From contig NZ_CAXPMC010000008.1 in the NCBI RefSeq assembly GCF_964218355.1, forward strand, positions 1-64,000: a stretch of 64,000 nucleotides of DNA. Direction: 5' to 3'. Numbering within the stretch: position 1 is the stretch's first letter; the number at the start of each line of letters is the position of its first letter. The notes beneath the pieces were generated by a model, which saw only the letters and a list, made by a program, of their open reading frames with translations, did no database searches and was not told the DNA's origin. Of the stretch, positions 11,077 through 20,195 are shown one piece after another. The position numbers and the translations under genes were made by a program. The stretch comes from Ferrovibrio sp964218355 (GTDB taxonomy: Bacteria > Pseudomonadota > Alphaproteobacteria > Ferrovibrionales > Ferrovibrionaceae).

Positions 11077-12021
11077 ATGGCAAAGCCCGACCCCGAAGTC
11101 ACCCCGCCCGGCCATGAACCGGGACCGGCCCCGGCCGATGCCCTGCCGGACCACTGGGTCGCCCGCTGGCTGCCGCCCGCCTGGCAGCCCTATGCACGGC
11201 TGTCGCGGCTGGACCGGCCGATCGGCACCTGGCTGCTGCTGCTGCCGGGCTGGTGGGCCATCGCGCTGACGCGACCACCCGGCACACCGCTGGATTACTG
11301 GCTGATCCTGCTGTTCGGCATCGGTGCCGTGGTGATGCGGGGCGCCGGCTGCACCTTCAACGACATCGCCGACCGCGATTTCGACGGCCGGGTAGCCCGC
11401 ACGAGGCTGCGGCCGATTCCGGCCGGCCAGGTCACCCTGCGGCAGGCCTGGATCTGGCTGGCCGCACAATGCCTGGTGGGTTTCGTCATCCTGATCCAGA
11501 TGAACGGGCTCGCCATCCTGCTGGGCGTCGCCTCGCTGGGCCTGGTGGCGATCTATCCCTTCATGAAGCGGATCACCTGGTGGCCGCAGTTCTTTCTCGG
11601 CCTCGCCTTCAACTGGGGCGCGGTGCTGGGCTATGCGGCGGTGGCTGGCCGGCTCGACTGGACCACGCTGGCGCTGTATGCCGCCGGCATTGCCTGGACG
11701 CTGGGCTACGACACCATCTATGCCCTGCAGGACAAGGAGGATGATGCCCTGATCGGGGTGAAATCCACCGCCCGCCTGTTCGGCGACCGCGCCCGGCTGT
11801 GGATCGCCGGCTTTTTCGATCTCACCCTGGCCGGGCTGGCCCTGGTCGGCTGGCTGGCCGGGCTCGGCTGGCCCTTCTGGATCGGCCTGATCGGCGCCGG
11901 CCTGCACATGGCCTGGCAGGTCATCACGTTAAAGCCCGATGACAGCAGCGACTGCCTCGCCAAGTTCCGCGCCAACCGCGATACCGGACTGATCATTTTC
12001 GCGGCATTCCTGCTCGGCTGA
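11077..12021 (+). CDS. ubiA: 4-hydroxybenzoate polyprenyltransferase
   Basis: This integral inner-membrane prenyltransferase (314 aa, about eight or nine hydrophobic helices) joins a polyprenyl diphosphate to 4-hydroxybenzoate in ubiquinone synthesis. The first Asp-rich motif is N95-D-I-A-D-R-D-F-D103, and the second is YDTIYALQDKEDD followed by GVKSTA. The soluble N-terminal 40 residues are Pro-rich. The ATG at 11077 is preferred over an in-frame ATG at 11020 because the latter would overlap the divergent rsmE start. A ubiD-like gene follows 2.5 kb downstream. Confidence 0.95.
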   Translation: MAKPDPEVTPPGHEPGPAPADALPDHWVARWLPPAWQPYARLSRLDRPIGTWLLLLPGWWAIALTRPPGTPLDYWLILLFGIGAVVMRGAGCTFNDIADRDFDGRVARTRLRPIPAGQVTLRQAWIWLAAQCLVGFVILIQMNGLAILLGVASLGLVAIYPFMKRITWWPQFFLGLAFNWGAVLGYAAVAGRLDWTTLALYAAGIAWTLGYDTIYALQDKEDDALIGVKSTARLFGDRARLWIAGFFDLTLAGLALVGWLAGLGWPFWIGLIGAGLHMAWQVITLKPDDSSDCLAKFRANRDTGLIIFAAFLLG

Positions 12022-12062
12022 TCGGGCTTGGCGTGCACGATGCGGACGCGTATGGTCCGCCC

Positions 12063-12815
12063 ATGAGCAAGCCCCGAATCACCCCGCAGGATTTCGCGAA
12101 ACTCTATCGCGGCTACGACGCCAATCTCGCCAAGGTCGATTGTGGCCGCAAATGCGCGCCGCTGAATAACGGCCAGCCGGTCTGCTGCACCACCGACAAC
12201 GCCATCCCGGTGGTCGAGCGGGCGGAATTCGAGCTGCTGCAGAGCCGCACCGACCTGTGGTTCCGCTACAAGCCAAATGACGCGGCCGCACGCAAGATCG
12301 TCAAGGACCTGCCGCGCTCGTCCTGCGCCGTCGAATGCAAGGGCGCCGCCTTCTGCGAGCGCGACAACCGGACCATCGCCTGCCGCTCCTTCCCGTTCTA
12401 TCCGTATATCACCCGCGACGGCGATTTCGTCGGCCTGACCTATTACTGGGTGTTCGAGGACCGCTGCTGGATCATCTCCAACATGCAGGTGGTCGAACGC
12501 AGCTTCGTCGACCAGATGATCGCCACCTTCGAACGCATCTTCAAGCTGGACGAGAACGAGTTCGAGACGATGAAGGACCATTCCGCCAGCATGCGGCGGG
12601 TCTTCTCGCGCCAGAACAAGTTCATTCCGGTGATCGGCCGCGATGGCGGCTATTTCAAGGTGATGCCGCATTCGGATGGCAGCCTGAAACCCTGCGATCC
12701 CGACAGTTTCCGCAGGTTCGGCCCCTACAGGTCGGAAGCCGCCTATATCCGCGCGGTGAAGGAAGCCGGCGGAACACTGCCGCCGGCACCGAAAAAGGGC
12801 TACCTGGCGCCCTGA
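12063..12815 (+). CDS. YkgJ-type cysteine-cluster (Zn/Fe-chelating) protein
   Basis: This 250-aa cytoplasmic protein is rich in Cys near its N-terminus: CGRKCAPL, PVCCTTDN, SSCAVECKG, AFCERDN and IACRSFPFYP. The pattern with an RSFPFYPY-like tail fits the YkgJ/UPF0153 family, predicted to bind a zinc ion or iron-sulphur cluster. The biochemical role is not known. It starts 41 bp after ubiA on the same strand. Its last 16 bp overlap the 3' end of the convergent neighbour. Confidence 0.8.
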   Translation: MSKPRITPQDFAKLYRGYDANLAKVDCGRKCAPLNNGQPVCCTTDNAIPVVERAEFELLQSRTDLWFRYKPNDAAARKIVKDLPRSSCAVECKGAAFCERDNRTIACRSFPFYPYITRDGDFVGLTYYWVFEDRCWIISNMQVVERSFVDQMIATFERIFKLDENEFETMKDHSASMRRVFSRQNKFIPVIGRDGGYFKVMPHSDGSLKPCDPDSFRRFGPYRSEAAYIRAVKEAGGTLPPAPKKGYLAP

Positions 12816-13579
12816 GCCGCGGCCGGGCGGCGGCCCTGCCCGTCTGCCGGATCGGAATACAGGAACGTGCCCAGCAGGATCCAGCGCCGCGCCGTCCCCT
12901 CATGGTCGGGCCGCGCCCGCAGCGGCGTGGTGTAATGCCACAGCGGCAGCCGGTAGGCGGTGACCATGCCGCTTTTCGCCACATCGGTCATTTCGGTCAG
13001 GTGCCCGGCTTTCGCATAGACCAGATACTGGTCGCGCAGGCCCGGCCCGGCGCAGCTGACATGCATGTCGAAATAGCCGCGCACCGCCTCCGGCTCTTCC
13101 GGGTGATGGTCGGTATGGGGCCCCGCATAATCGCCGGCTCCGTAGGCCAGTGCCTGCAGGCCATATTTGCGCTTCAGCCTGGCGCCGGCCAGTGCCGCAG
13201 CGAAGGCGCGGTAGCTGTCGGAGCGCAGCATGGCAATCAGGCCGGCCTCGGTGGCCGCGCGGAATCCTGCCGAGCGCGGATTGTCGAGATGGGCCGTCCA
13301 TTGCCGCATCGTCTTGGGCAGGCGCTCGGCATAGTTCCGCGTCTCTTCCCAGATCGTCTCCGGCGGGATCGGCTGCACCATCGGCCGCAGATGCGGCAGC
13401 AGCAGGCGGTCGAGCAGCCCCGCCGCCGCAGTCGCCTGCCGTGCATCGACCAGACCACCGAGGGCCAGGAACCGGCAGCGCGGATCGGCCAGCGCCCCCG
13501 CCGCCGGGTGGCGGCCAGCCAGCAGGGCTGCGCCCCGGCGCGTGAGAAGATCGGCAAATTCGGCAGGAAAATGGCGCAT
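12800..13579 (-). CDS. hypothetical protein, possible 2-oxoglutarate/Fe(II) oxygenase fold
   Basis: I do not recognise this 259-aa protein with certainty. The second half carries H155-T-D157 (in GPHTDHHPE), a later H215 (LWHYTTPLR) and R221/R231. This spacing resembles the HxD...H...R iron and 2-oxoglutarate ligands of prolyl-4-hydroxylase-like oxygenases. The N-terminal 100 residues are helical and unassigned. No signal peptide or membrane segment is seen. It overlaps the convergent YkgJ-type gene by 16 bp and diverges from the EamA transporter. Function is inferred from the motif only. Confidence 0.5.
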   Translation of the reverse strand: MRHFPAEFADLLTRRGAALLAGRHPAAGALADPRCRFLALGGLVDARQATAAAGLLDRLLLPHLRPMVQPIPPETIWEETRNYAERLPKTMRQWTAHLDNPRSAGFRAATEAGLIAMLRSDSYRAFAAALAGARLKRKYGLQALAYGAGDYAGPHTDHHPEEPEAVRGYFDMHVSCAGPGLRDQYLVYAKAGHLTEMTDVAKSGMVTAYRLPLWHYTTPLRARPDHEGTARRWILLGTFLYSDPADGQGRRPAAAQGAR

Positions 13580-13657
13580 GGCAACGGCTTACGCGGCGCC
13601 GGCAGGCCGGTCAAGCACTGGCCAGCGCCGCCCGCTGCGCCTAATCTCCGGCCCGCC

Positions 13658-14593
13658 ATGACCGCCGCCACCCCGTCCCTGACCGACAGCCGGTCCCAGC
13701 AGGTCGCCCAGATCCTGCTGTTCGTCACCCCCGCCCTGTTCGCCACCAACATGCTGCTGGCCCGCTATACGGCGGATTTCATCCCGCCGGTGGCGCTGGC
13801 GGTGTGGCGCTGGCTCGGCGTCTTCGTCCTGCTGCTGCCCTTCTGCGCCGGCGAACTCTGGCGCCAGCGCCGCGCCATCGGCCACGACGGCCTGAAATTC
13901 CTCGTGCTGGGCGGCCTTGGCATGGGCATCTGCGGTGCCGTGGTCTATGCCGCCGGCAAGACCACCACGGCGACCAATATCGGCCTGATCTATGCCGTTT
14001 CTCCGGTCGTCATCATCCTGCTGTCGCGCGCGATGTTCGGCGAGCGCATGAGCGGCCGGCAGGCGCTGGGCACCGTGCTGGCGCTGGCCGGCATGCTGCT
14101 GATCGTCGCCAAGGGCCAGCCGTCCGCCCTGCTGGCCCTGCGGTTCGTGCCCGGCGACCTGATGATCCTCGGTGCCGCCTGCGCCTGGGCCCTGTATTCG
14201 GTGCTGCTGAAACGCTGGCCGAGCGGCCTTGGCATCAATGCCCGGCTCGCGGCCATCGCACTGGCCGGGGTGATCGTGCTGCTGCCCTTCCTGGCCTGGG
14301 AAGCCGCCATCGTGGGCACCGCGACGCCGGACGGCCGCACCCTGCTGATCATCGCCACCCTGATCCTGGTGCCCGGCATCGGCGCCTATGCTACCCACGG
14401 CTACATCACCCGGCATCTCGGCCCCTCGAAGGCCGGGCTTATCCTGTATCTCTCACCGGTCTACAATTCCCTGCTGGCCTGGCTGCTGCTGGGCGAACGG
14501 CTGGCCCTCTATCACTGGATCGGGGCTGCGCTGGTGCTGCCCGGTCTCTATATTGCGACCAGCCGGCCGAAAAGAGCCGCGGGAAAGGCCTGA
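13658..14593 (+). CDS. EamA-family (DMT) metabolite exporter
   Basis: This 311-aa inner-membrane protein is built of two EamA repeats with about ten hydrophobic helices. Family features include TNMLLARYTA in helix 1, VSPVVIILLSRAMFGERMSG at the end of repeat one, and YLSPVYNSLLAWLLLGE in repeat two. The family exports amino acids, purines and other metabolites; the substrate cannot be told. The stop is 1 bp before the UbiD start, so the two are likely co-transcribed. The in-frame upstream stretch to 12335 is non-coding in this frame because it crosses real genes. Confidence 0.9.
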   Translation: MTAATPSLTDSRSQQVAQILLFVTPALFATNMLLARYTADFIPPVALAVWRWLGVFVLLLPFCAGELWRQRRAIGHDGLKFLVLGGLGMGICGAVVYAAGKTTTATNIGLIYAVSPVVIILLSRAMFGERMSGRQALGTVLALAGMLLIVAKGQPSALLALRFVPGDLMILGAACAWALYSVLLKRWPSGLGINARLAAIALAGVIVLLPFLAWEAAIVGTATPDGRTLLIIATLILVPGIGAYATHGYITRHLGPSKAGLILYLSPVYNSLLAWLLLGERLALYHWIGAALVLPGLYIATSRPKRAAGKA

Positions 14594-14594
14594 C

Positions 14595-16109
14595 ATGCCC
14601 TATGCGTCGCTGCGTGAATTCGCAACCCAGCTGGAGCAGCGCGGGCGGCTGGTGCGCGTGAGCGAGCCGGTCTCGACCGTGCTGGAGATGACCGAGATCC
14701 AGACCCGCCTGCTGGCCGAGGGCGGGCCGGCGGTGCTGTTCGAGAATCCGGTGCTGGCCGATGGCCGGCGCAGCGAGATGCCGGTGCTGGTCAACCTGTT
14801 CGGCACCGTCGAACGGGTCGCCTGGGGCATGGACCGCGAGCCGGAAGCCTTGCGCGAGGTCGGCGAGACGCTGGCCTTCCTGCGCCAGCCGGAGCCGCCG
14901 GGCGGTTTCCGCGAGGCGCTGGGCATGCTGCCGCTGCTGAAGACCGTGATGGCGATGCAGCCAAAGACGGTCGGCGACGGCCCGGTGCATGAAGTGGTGC
15001 TGCAGGGCGACGACATCGACCTCGCCAGCCTGCCGGTGCAGACCTGCTGGCCCGGCGAGCCGGCGCCGCTGATCACCTGGCCGCTGGTGGTCACCCAGGG
15101 ACCCTCGAAGACCGACCGCAGCGACCGTTTCAATCTCGGCATCTACCGCATGCAGGTGCTGAACAAAAACCAGACCCTGATGCGCTGGCTGAAGCATCGC
15201 GGCGGTGCGCAGCAGCACCAGCGCTGGATGCAGGCCGGCAGGCGCGAGCCGTTTCCCGCCGCGGTGGTGATCGGCGCCGATCCCGGCACCATCCTCGCCG
15301 CGGTGACACCGGTGCCCGACACTTTGTCGGAATACCAGTTCGCCGGCCTGCTGCGCGGCAGGAAGGTCGAACTCGTCGACTGCAGGACGGTGCCGCTGAA
15401 AGTGCCGGCCGAGGCCGAGATCGTCCTCGAAGGCCATGTGTCGCTCGACGATTACCGGCCGGAAGGCCCCTATGGCGACCATACCGGCTATTACAATTCG
15501 GTGGAGCCCTTCCCGGTCTTCACCGTCACCGCCATCACGCGGCGCAGGAAACCGATCTATCTGAGCACCTTCACCGGCCGCCCGCCGGACGAGCCCAGCG
15601 TGCTGGGCGAGGCGCTGAACGACGTGTTCGTGCCGCTGATCCGCCAGCAGTTCCCCGAGATCGTCGATTTCTGGCTGCCGCCCGAGGGCTGTTCCTACCG
15701 CGTCGCCGTGGTCAGCATGAAGAAGGCCTATGCCGGCCATGCCAAGCGCGTGATGATGGGGGTGTGGTCGTATCTGCGGCAGTTCATGTACACCAAATGG
15801 GTGATTGTCGTGGACGACGACATCGATGCACGGAACTGGAAGGACGTGATCTGGGCGATCTCGACCCGGATGGACCCGGCCCGCGACATCACCGTGATCG
15901 AGCATACGCCGATCGACTATCTGGATTTCGCCTCGCCGGAATCCGGGCTGGGCAGCAAGATCGGCCTCGATGCCACCAACAAGTGGCCGCCCGAGACCAG
16001 ACGCGAATGGGGCGAGAAAATCCGCATGAGCGACGAGGTCGTGCGCACCGTGACCGAGAAATGGCCCCGGCTCGGCCTGCCCGGCTCGGGCCGGCCGATC
16101 TGGAAATGA
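14595..16109 (+). CDS. ubiD: UbiD family prenyl-FMN-dependent decarboxylase
   Basis: This 504-aa enzyme of the UbiD family decarboxylates aromatic or alpha,beta-unsaturated acids using prenylated FMN. It is likely 3-polyprenyl-4-hydroxybenzoate decarboxylase of ubiquinone synthesis. Conserved stretches include PSKTDRSDRFNLGIYRMQVL, the RGGAQQHQRW block, EGPYGDHTGYYNS (catalytic Glu region) and WVIVVDDDIDARNWKDVIWA. The length is like E. coli UbiD (497 aa). No ubiX-like flavin prenyltransferase is seen in the window. UbiA lies about 2.5 kb upstream, which supports the ubiquinone assignment, but other UbiD substrates remain possible. Confidence 0.88.
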   Translation: MPYASLREFATQLEQRGRLVRVSEPVSTVLEMTEIQTRLLAEGGPAVLFENPVLADGRRSEMPVLVNLFGTVERVAWGMDREPEALREVGETLAFLRQPEPPGGFREALGMLPLLKTVMAMQPKTVGDGPVHEVVLQGDDIDLASLPVQTCWPGEPAPLITWPLVVTQGPSKTDRSDRFNLGIYRMQVLNKNQTLMRWLKHRGGAQQHQRWMQAGRREPFPAAVVIGADPGTILAAVTPVPDTLSEYQFAGLLRGRKVELVDCRTVPLKVPAEAEIVLEGHVSLDDYRPEGPYGDHTGYYNSVEPFPVFTVTAITRRRKPIYLSTFTGRPPDEPSVLGEALNDVFVPLIRQQFPEIVDFWLPPEGCSYRVAVVSMKKAYAGHAKRVMMGVWSYLRQFMYTKWVIVVDDDIDARNWKDVIWAISTRMDPARDITVIEHTPIDYLDFASPESGLGSKIGLDATNKWPPETRREWGEKIRMSDEVVRTVTEKWPRLGLPGSGRPIWK

Positions 16110-16239
16110 CGGATTAAGACCCTGTGCCGCAAGGATTTTGTGACCGCGGCTACGGAAACCCGCCAGCCTGTCCTCGCCCCCGCGCACCGGCTGGTCTATT
16201 TTGCGGTATCAGGCCGGTTCCTGTCCGGCGGGGATGGCA

Positions 16240-17694
16240 ATGAATATCTGGCAGCTGTTGCACGATCAGATCTGCGGCGAGGGGCGCAAGAACGAACCCG
16301 ATGCGGCCGACCAGCGCCTGATACAGGCCGTCCGGGAAGAAGAATATCAGGCCCTGCGGCTGTCCATCGGCCTGCGCACGCTTGTGCTGGGCGCCGTCGC
16401 GGTGATGCTGACCATCGAACTGCGCTGGCCGCTGGCCCTCAGCCTCTACGGCTATCTTGGCGCACTGGCCATGTCCGGGTGGATCCAGCTGTGGCTGCGG
16501 CGGCCGGAGCGCGAGCGGCCCTGGATGCACTGGGCCTTTCCGCTTGTCGACATGACTGTGCTGGTTGCGGCGGTCGTGCTGCCGAACCCGTTCGACCCCT
16601 ATCCGCTGCCGCCGCCGATGCAGCTCGGCTTCGACACGATTTTGTATGTCGTGCTGTTCCTGGTCCTGTCCGGCCTCGGCCAGTCGGCCCGCACTGTCTT
16701 CTTCTCGACCATTGCCGCCATCATCGCCTGGACGTTCGGCACGCTGTTCATCCTGTGGCAACCCGGCGTCAGCCTCGGCCTCAGTTTCGACAACATCACC
16801 ACCATGCCGGTCGACGAGCGCATCCGCTATATCCTCGATCCGTGGTCGGTGCGGCTGGGCGAATTCCTGCCGCGGCTGGTGCTGCTGGCCATGATCGGCC
16901 TGCTGCTGACGGTCAGCGTGATCCGCTCGCGCCATCTGGCGGCCCGCCAGGTCGAGGCTGAGCGGGCGCGCCGCAACCTGTCGCGGCATTTCTCTCCGCA
17001 TATCGCCGAGCGGATCTCGCAGATGGACGATCCGGTCGGCCAGGTGAAGCATATCGAGGCCGTCGTCCTGTTCGCCGACCTGGTCGGCTTCACCCAGATA
17101 TCGGATCGCCAGCAGCCGGCGGAAACCATCGCCATGCTGCGCCAGGTGCACCAGCGGCTGGCCCGTGCCGTCGCCGACAGCCGCGGCACGCTCGACAAGT
17201 ATCTGGGCGATGGCATCATGGCTTCCTTCGGCACCCCGGATCCTGGCCCGCATGATGCATCGGCCGGCCTGCAGGCGGCCCGCACCATGCTGCGCGAGAT
17301 GGACCTGCTGAATGCCGAGCGGCGGGAACGCGGCCAGCCGGACCTGCTGCTGGCGGTCGGCCTGCATTTCGGCCCGCTGACGCTCGGCAATATCGGCGAC
17401 GAGAGCCGCATCGAATACGCCCTGATCGGCGAAACGGTCAATGTTGCCCATCGCCTCGAACAGATGACCCGCGAGCTGCAGGCCAGTCTCTGCGTCAGCC
17501 AGAGCTTCATCGACAAGCTTGCTGCCGAAACCCGTGGCGATACGGTGATCGTTCGCGATCTCGTGATGCTGCGGGCACAGGCGATCCGCGGATTGCGCGA
17601 ACGGATGGCGGTCTGGGTGCTGCCGCGCGGCGCGGCACCCGACACTGCCGCCGACACTGCCGCAAGCGCATTGTCGCGGCCAACCATCCACTGA
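16240..17694 (+). CDS. membrane-bound class III adenylate/guanylate cyclase
   Basis: This 484-aa protein has a short cytoplasmic N-terminus, a membrane domain of about six helices (roughly 40-230) and a C-terminal class III cyclase domain. Metal-binding Asp residues are D280 (VVLFADLVGFTQISD) and D324 (KYLGDGIMASFGT), 44 residues apart as expected. The transition-state Asn/Arg region GLHFGPLTLGNIGDE...EYALIGETVNVAHRLE is present. It makes cAMP (less likely cGMP), with sensing presumably by the membrane domain. The start was placed at 16240; another ATG two codons upstream is possible, and both share the GGCGGGG Shine-Dalgarno region. Confidence 0.9.
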   Translation: MNIWQLLHDQICGEGRKNEPDAADQRLIQAVREEEYQALRLSIGLRTLVLGAVAVMLTIELRWPLALSLYGYLGALAMSGWIQLWLRRPERERPWMHWAFPLVDMTVLVAAVVLPNPFDPYPLPPPMQLGFDTILYVVLFLVLSGLGQSARTVFFSTIAAIIAWTFGTLFILWQPGVSLGLSFDNITTMPVDERIRYILDPWSVRLGEFLPRLVLLAMIGLLLTVSVIRSRHLAARQVEAERARRNLSRHFSPHIAERISQMDDPVGQVKHIEAVVLFADLVGFTQISDRQQPAETIAMLRQVHQRLARAVADSRGTLDKYLGDGIMASFGTPDPGPHDASAGLQAARTMLREMDLLNAERRERGQPDLLLAVGLHFGPLTLGNIGDESRIEYALIGETVNVAHRLEQMTRELQASLCVSQSFIDKLAAETRGDTVIVRDLVMLRAQAIRGLRERMAVWVLPRGAAPDTAADTAASALSRPTIH

Positions 17695-17711
17695 AGCGGC
17701 CCGCACCTGCC

Positions 17712-18014
17712 ATGCCGCTGCTTCAGCCCCGGAAGCCCGCCGAACGCGATATCCTGCCCTGGTGGCACCCGCATCTGCTGCTGCGCATGGCGTGGAACCT
17801 GCTGTTCTCGGCCGGGCTGGGCGCGGCCATCGGGACCATGGCCGCAGAGCTGTCGGCGCAGGTCGCCGCCGGCACGCTCGGCCGCCTCGGGATCGGCAGC
17901 CGCGACTGGCAGGACTGGGCGGCTGTCCTGCAGCCGCTGGGCTGGGCGTTTGGTTGCCTTATCGCCTTTGTTTCCTATATGTCATACAGGATGGACGATA
18001 AAACCGACGCCTAA
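17712..18014 (+). CDS. small membrane protein of unknown function
   Basis: This 100-aa protein has two hydrophobic segments (about 24-45 and 70-90) separated by a short loop, ending MSYRMDDKTDA. I recognise no family. It sits 17 bp after the adenylate cyclase and 31 bp before tldE on the same strand, and its codon usage matches its neighbours, so it is probably a real gene of that operon. Confidence 0.7.
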   Translation: MPLLQPRKPAERDILPWWHPHLLLRMAWNLLFSAGLGAAIGTMAAELSAQVAAGTLGRLGIGSRDWQDWAAVLQPLGWAFGCLIAFVSYMSYRMDDKTDA

Positions 18015-18045
18015 CCCCGCCCTTTCCCCGAGCATCCGAACGCCC

Positions 18046-19401
18046 ATGTCAGACCCCCGCCAGCGTGCCGCAGAGGCACAGACCCTGCTTGCCGATCTGA
18101 TTGCCGCCGCCCGCAAGGCCGGCGCCGAGACCGCGGATGCGGTCTATCACGAATCACGCTCGCTGAGCGCCGGCGTGCGCCTCGGCCAGCCCGAGGACGT
18201 GGAAAGCTCGGAGAGCCGCGATCTCGGCCTGCGTGTGCTGGTCGGCAGGCGCCAGGCCTGCGTCTCGACCACCGATTTCAGCCCGGCCGCCCAGCGCGAC
18301 CTGATCGACCGGGCCGTCAGCATGGCCCGCGCCGCGCCGGAAGATGCCTATTGCGGCCTGCCCGACCCGTCGCAGCTGGCGACGGCGCCGGTCGATCTCG
18401 ATCTCTTCGACGGCGTCGAACTGGAAATGCCGCAGCTGCTGGAGCGCGCCCAGGCCGCCGAGGCGGCCGCACTGGAGGTTTCCGGCGTCACCAATTCCGA
18501 GGGCGGCTCGGCCGGCCGGGGTTTCGGCCTGTCCGTCTATGCCAATTCGCTGGGTTTCAGCGGCGCCGGCTGGAACGGCTCGCACAGCATTTCCGCCGCC
18601 GCCATCGCCGGCAGGGATACCGGCATGGAGCGGGACTGGGATTACGAGGCGAAGACCCATTTCGACGAACTGCCAGATCCGGCCAGCGTCGGCCGCAAGG
18701 CCGGCGAGCGGGCCGTGCGGCGCCTGAACCCGCGCAAGCTGGACAGCGCGGCCATGCCGATCGTTTACGATCCGCGGGTCGCGACCTCGCTGGTCGGCCA
18801 TCTCGCTTCCGCCGTGAATGGCGCTGCCGTCGCCCGCGGCACCTCCTTCCTGAAGGACCGGCTGGGCCAGATGGTCTTCGCGCCCGGCATCCGCATCGTC
18901 GACGATCCGCTGCGGCGGCGCGGCTTCCGCTCGCGCTGGTTCGACATGGAAGGCGTCGCCCGCCAGACCCGCGCCCTTGTCGAGGATGGCCGGCTGACCA
19001 CCTGGCTGCTCGACTGCGGCACCGCCCGCCAGCTCGGCATGGCCACCACCGGCCATGCCTCGCGCGGCATGTCCTCGCCGCCTTCGCCGGCACCGACCAA
19101 CATCTACCTGGCTCCGGGCCGGCAGAGCCCGGCGGAGCTGATGGCCGATATCCGCGAGGGCCTGTATGTGACCGAGCTGATCGGCATGGGCGTGAACGGC
19201 GTCACCGGTGATTACAGCCGTGGCGCCGCCGGTTTCGTGATCCGCAACGGCGAACTCGCCGAGCCGGTTTCGGAAATCACCATCGCCGGCAACCTGAAAG
19301 AGATGTTTGCACATCTTGTGCCGGCCAATGATCTGGAATTCCGCTTCGGGACCGATGCCCCCACCCTGCGGGTGGATGGCATGACCGTCGCCGGCCGCTG
19401 A
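18046..19401 (+). CDS. pmbA: metalloprotease subunit TldE/PmbA
   Basis: This 451-aa partner of TldD lacks the HExxxH zinc motif and forms the non-catalytic half of the heterodimeric protease. Family features are the N-terminal VRLGQPEDVESSESRDLGLRV region, GRGFGLSVYANSLGF, and the C-terminal glycine-rich core LIGMGVNGVTGDYSRGAAG. The ATG at 18046 gives the usual length. TldD is encoded about 11 kb upstream rather than adjacent. cysQ begins 14 bp downstream. Confidence 0.95.
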   Translation: MSDPRQRAAEAQTLLADLIAAARKAGAETADAVYHESRSLSAGVRLGQPEDVESSESRDLGLRVLVGRRQACVSTTDFSPAAQRDLIDRAVSMARAAPEDAYCGLPDPSQLATAPVDLDLFDGVELEMPQLLERAQAAEAAALEVSGVTNSEGGSAGRGFGLSVYANSLGFSGAGWNGSHSISAAAIAGRDTGMERDWDYEAKTHFDELPDPASVGRKAGERAVRRLNPRKLDSAAMPIVYDPRVATSLVGHLASAVNGAAVARGTSFLKDRLGQMVFAPGIRIVDDPLRRRGFRSRWFDMEGVARQTRALVEDGRLTTWLLDCGTARQLGMATTGHASRGMSSPPSPAPTNIYLAPGRQSPAELMADIREGLYVTELIGMGVNGVTGDYSRGAAGFVIRNGELAEPVSEITIAGNLKEMFAHLVPANDLEFRFGTDAPTLRVDGMTVAGR

Positions 19402-19415
19402 CGGCTGCCATCGCC

Positions 19416-20195
19416 ATGTCTGCCGCCCTGCGCGAAGACCATGCCCTGCTGACGGCTGCCGTGCGCGATGCCGGTGCTGTCGCCCTGCGGTTTTTCCAGG
19501 GCGGCGTGAAATCCTGGCACAAGCGGCCCAACGATCCGGTTTCCGAAGCCGATCTCGCCGTCGACAGGCTGCTGCATGACCGGCTGACCGCCGCCCGCCC
19601 CGATTACGACTGGCTCAGCGAGGAAAGCGGCCAGGACCTGCGCGGCGGCCGGCTGCGCTGGATCGTCGATCCCATCGACGGCACCCGTGCCTTCATCGAC
19701 GGCAAGCCGGAATTCACCGTCTGTGTCGCCCTGATGCAGGAGAACCGGCCGGTCCTTGGCGCGATCTTCAACCCGGCCAGCGACGAATTCTTCGAGGCCA
19801 TTGCCGGCGGCGGCACCCGCCTGAACGGCCGGCCGGTGCAGGCCTCTGGCCATGCCGACCTGAACGAAGCGCGCTTCCTGGCCAGCCGCCGCACCTTCGA
19901 GCGCCATGGCTGGCTGGCCCGCACCGCCAAGGCGGATTTCGCCTACCGGAATTCCATCGCCTATCGCATGGCGCTGGTCGCCATCGGAAAATTCGATGCC
20001 GCCATCAGCCTCAGCGAAAAGAGCGACTGGGATGTCGCGGCGGCCGACCTCGTGGTCACCGAGGCCGGCGGCCGGGTCGCCACGGCGGCCGGCAGGCCGC
20101 TTGCCTATGACGCTGCACAGCACCGGCATCCGTCGGTGATTGCCAGCGGCGCCTATATCTTCGACGATCTGGTCGGCCTGCTGCAGGACCGCTAG
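19416..20195 (+). CDS. cysQ: 3'(2'),5'-bisphosphate nucleotidase / inositol monophosphatase family
   Basis: This 259-aa Mg-dependent phosphatase of the IMPase superfamily has the signatures SEESG (metal ligand), WIVDPIDGTRAFIDG and WDVAAADLVVTEAGG. The likely role is removal of 3'-phosphoadenosine 5'-phosphate produced by sulfate assimilation, as for CysQ. An inositol or histidinol phosphatase role cannot be excluded. It starts 14 bp after pmbA, an arrangement common in alphaproteobacteria. The stop overlaps the convergent oxidoreductase gene by 4 bp. Confidence 0.88.
   Translation: MSAALREDHALLTAAVRDAGAVALRFFQGGVKSWHKRPNDPVSEADLAVDRLLHDRLTAARPDYDWLSEESGQDLRGGRLRWIVDPIDGTRAFIDGKPEFTVCVALMQENRPVLGAIFNPASDEFFEAIAGGGTRLNGRPVQASGHADLNEARFLASRRTFERHGWLARTAKADFAYRNSIAYRMALVAIGKFDAAISLSEKSDWDVAAADLVVTEAGGRVATAAGRPLAYDAAQHRHPSVIASGAYIFDDLVGLLQDR

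Noticed and set aside
12335..13657. N-terminal extension of the EamA transporter frame
   Set aside because: The upstream in-frame part crosses the YkgJ-like and oxygenase-like genes in the wrong frame; the transporter begins at 13658.
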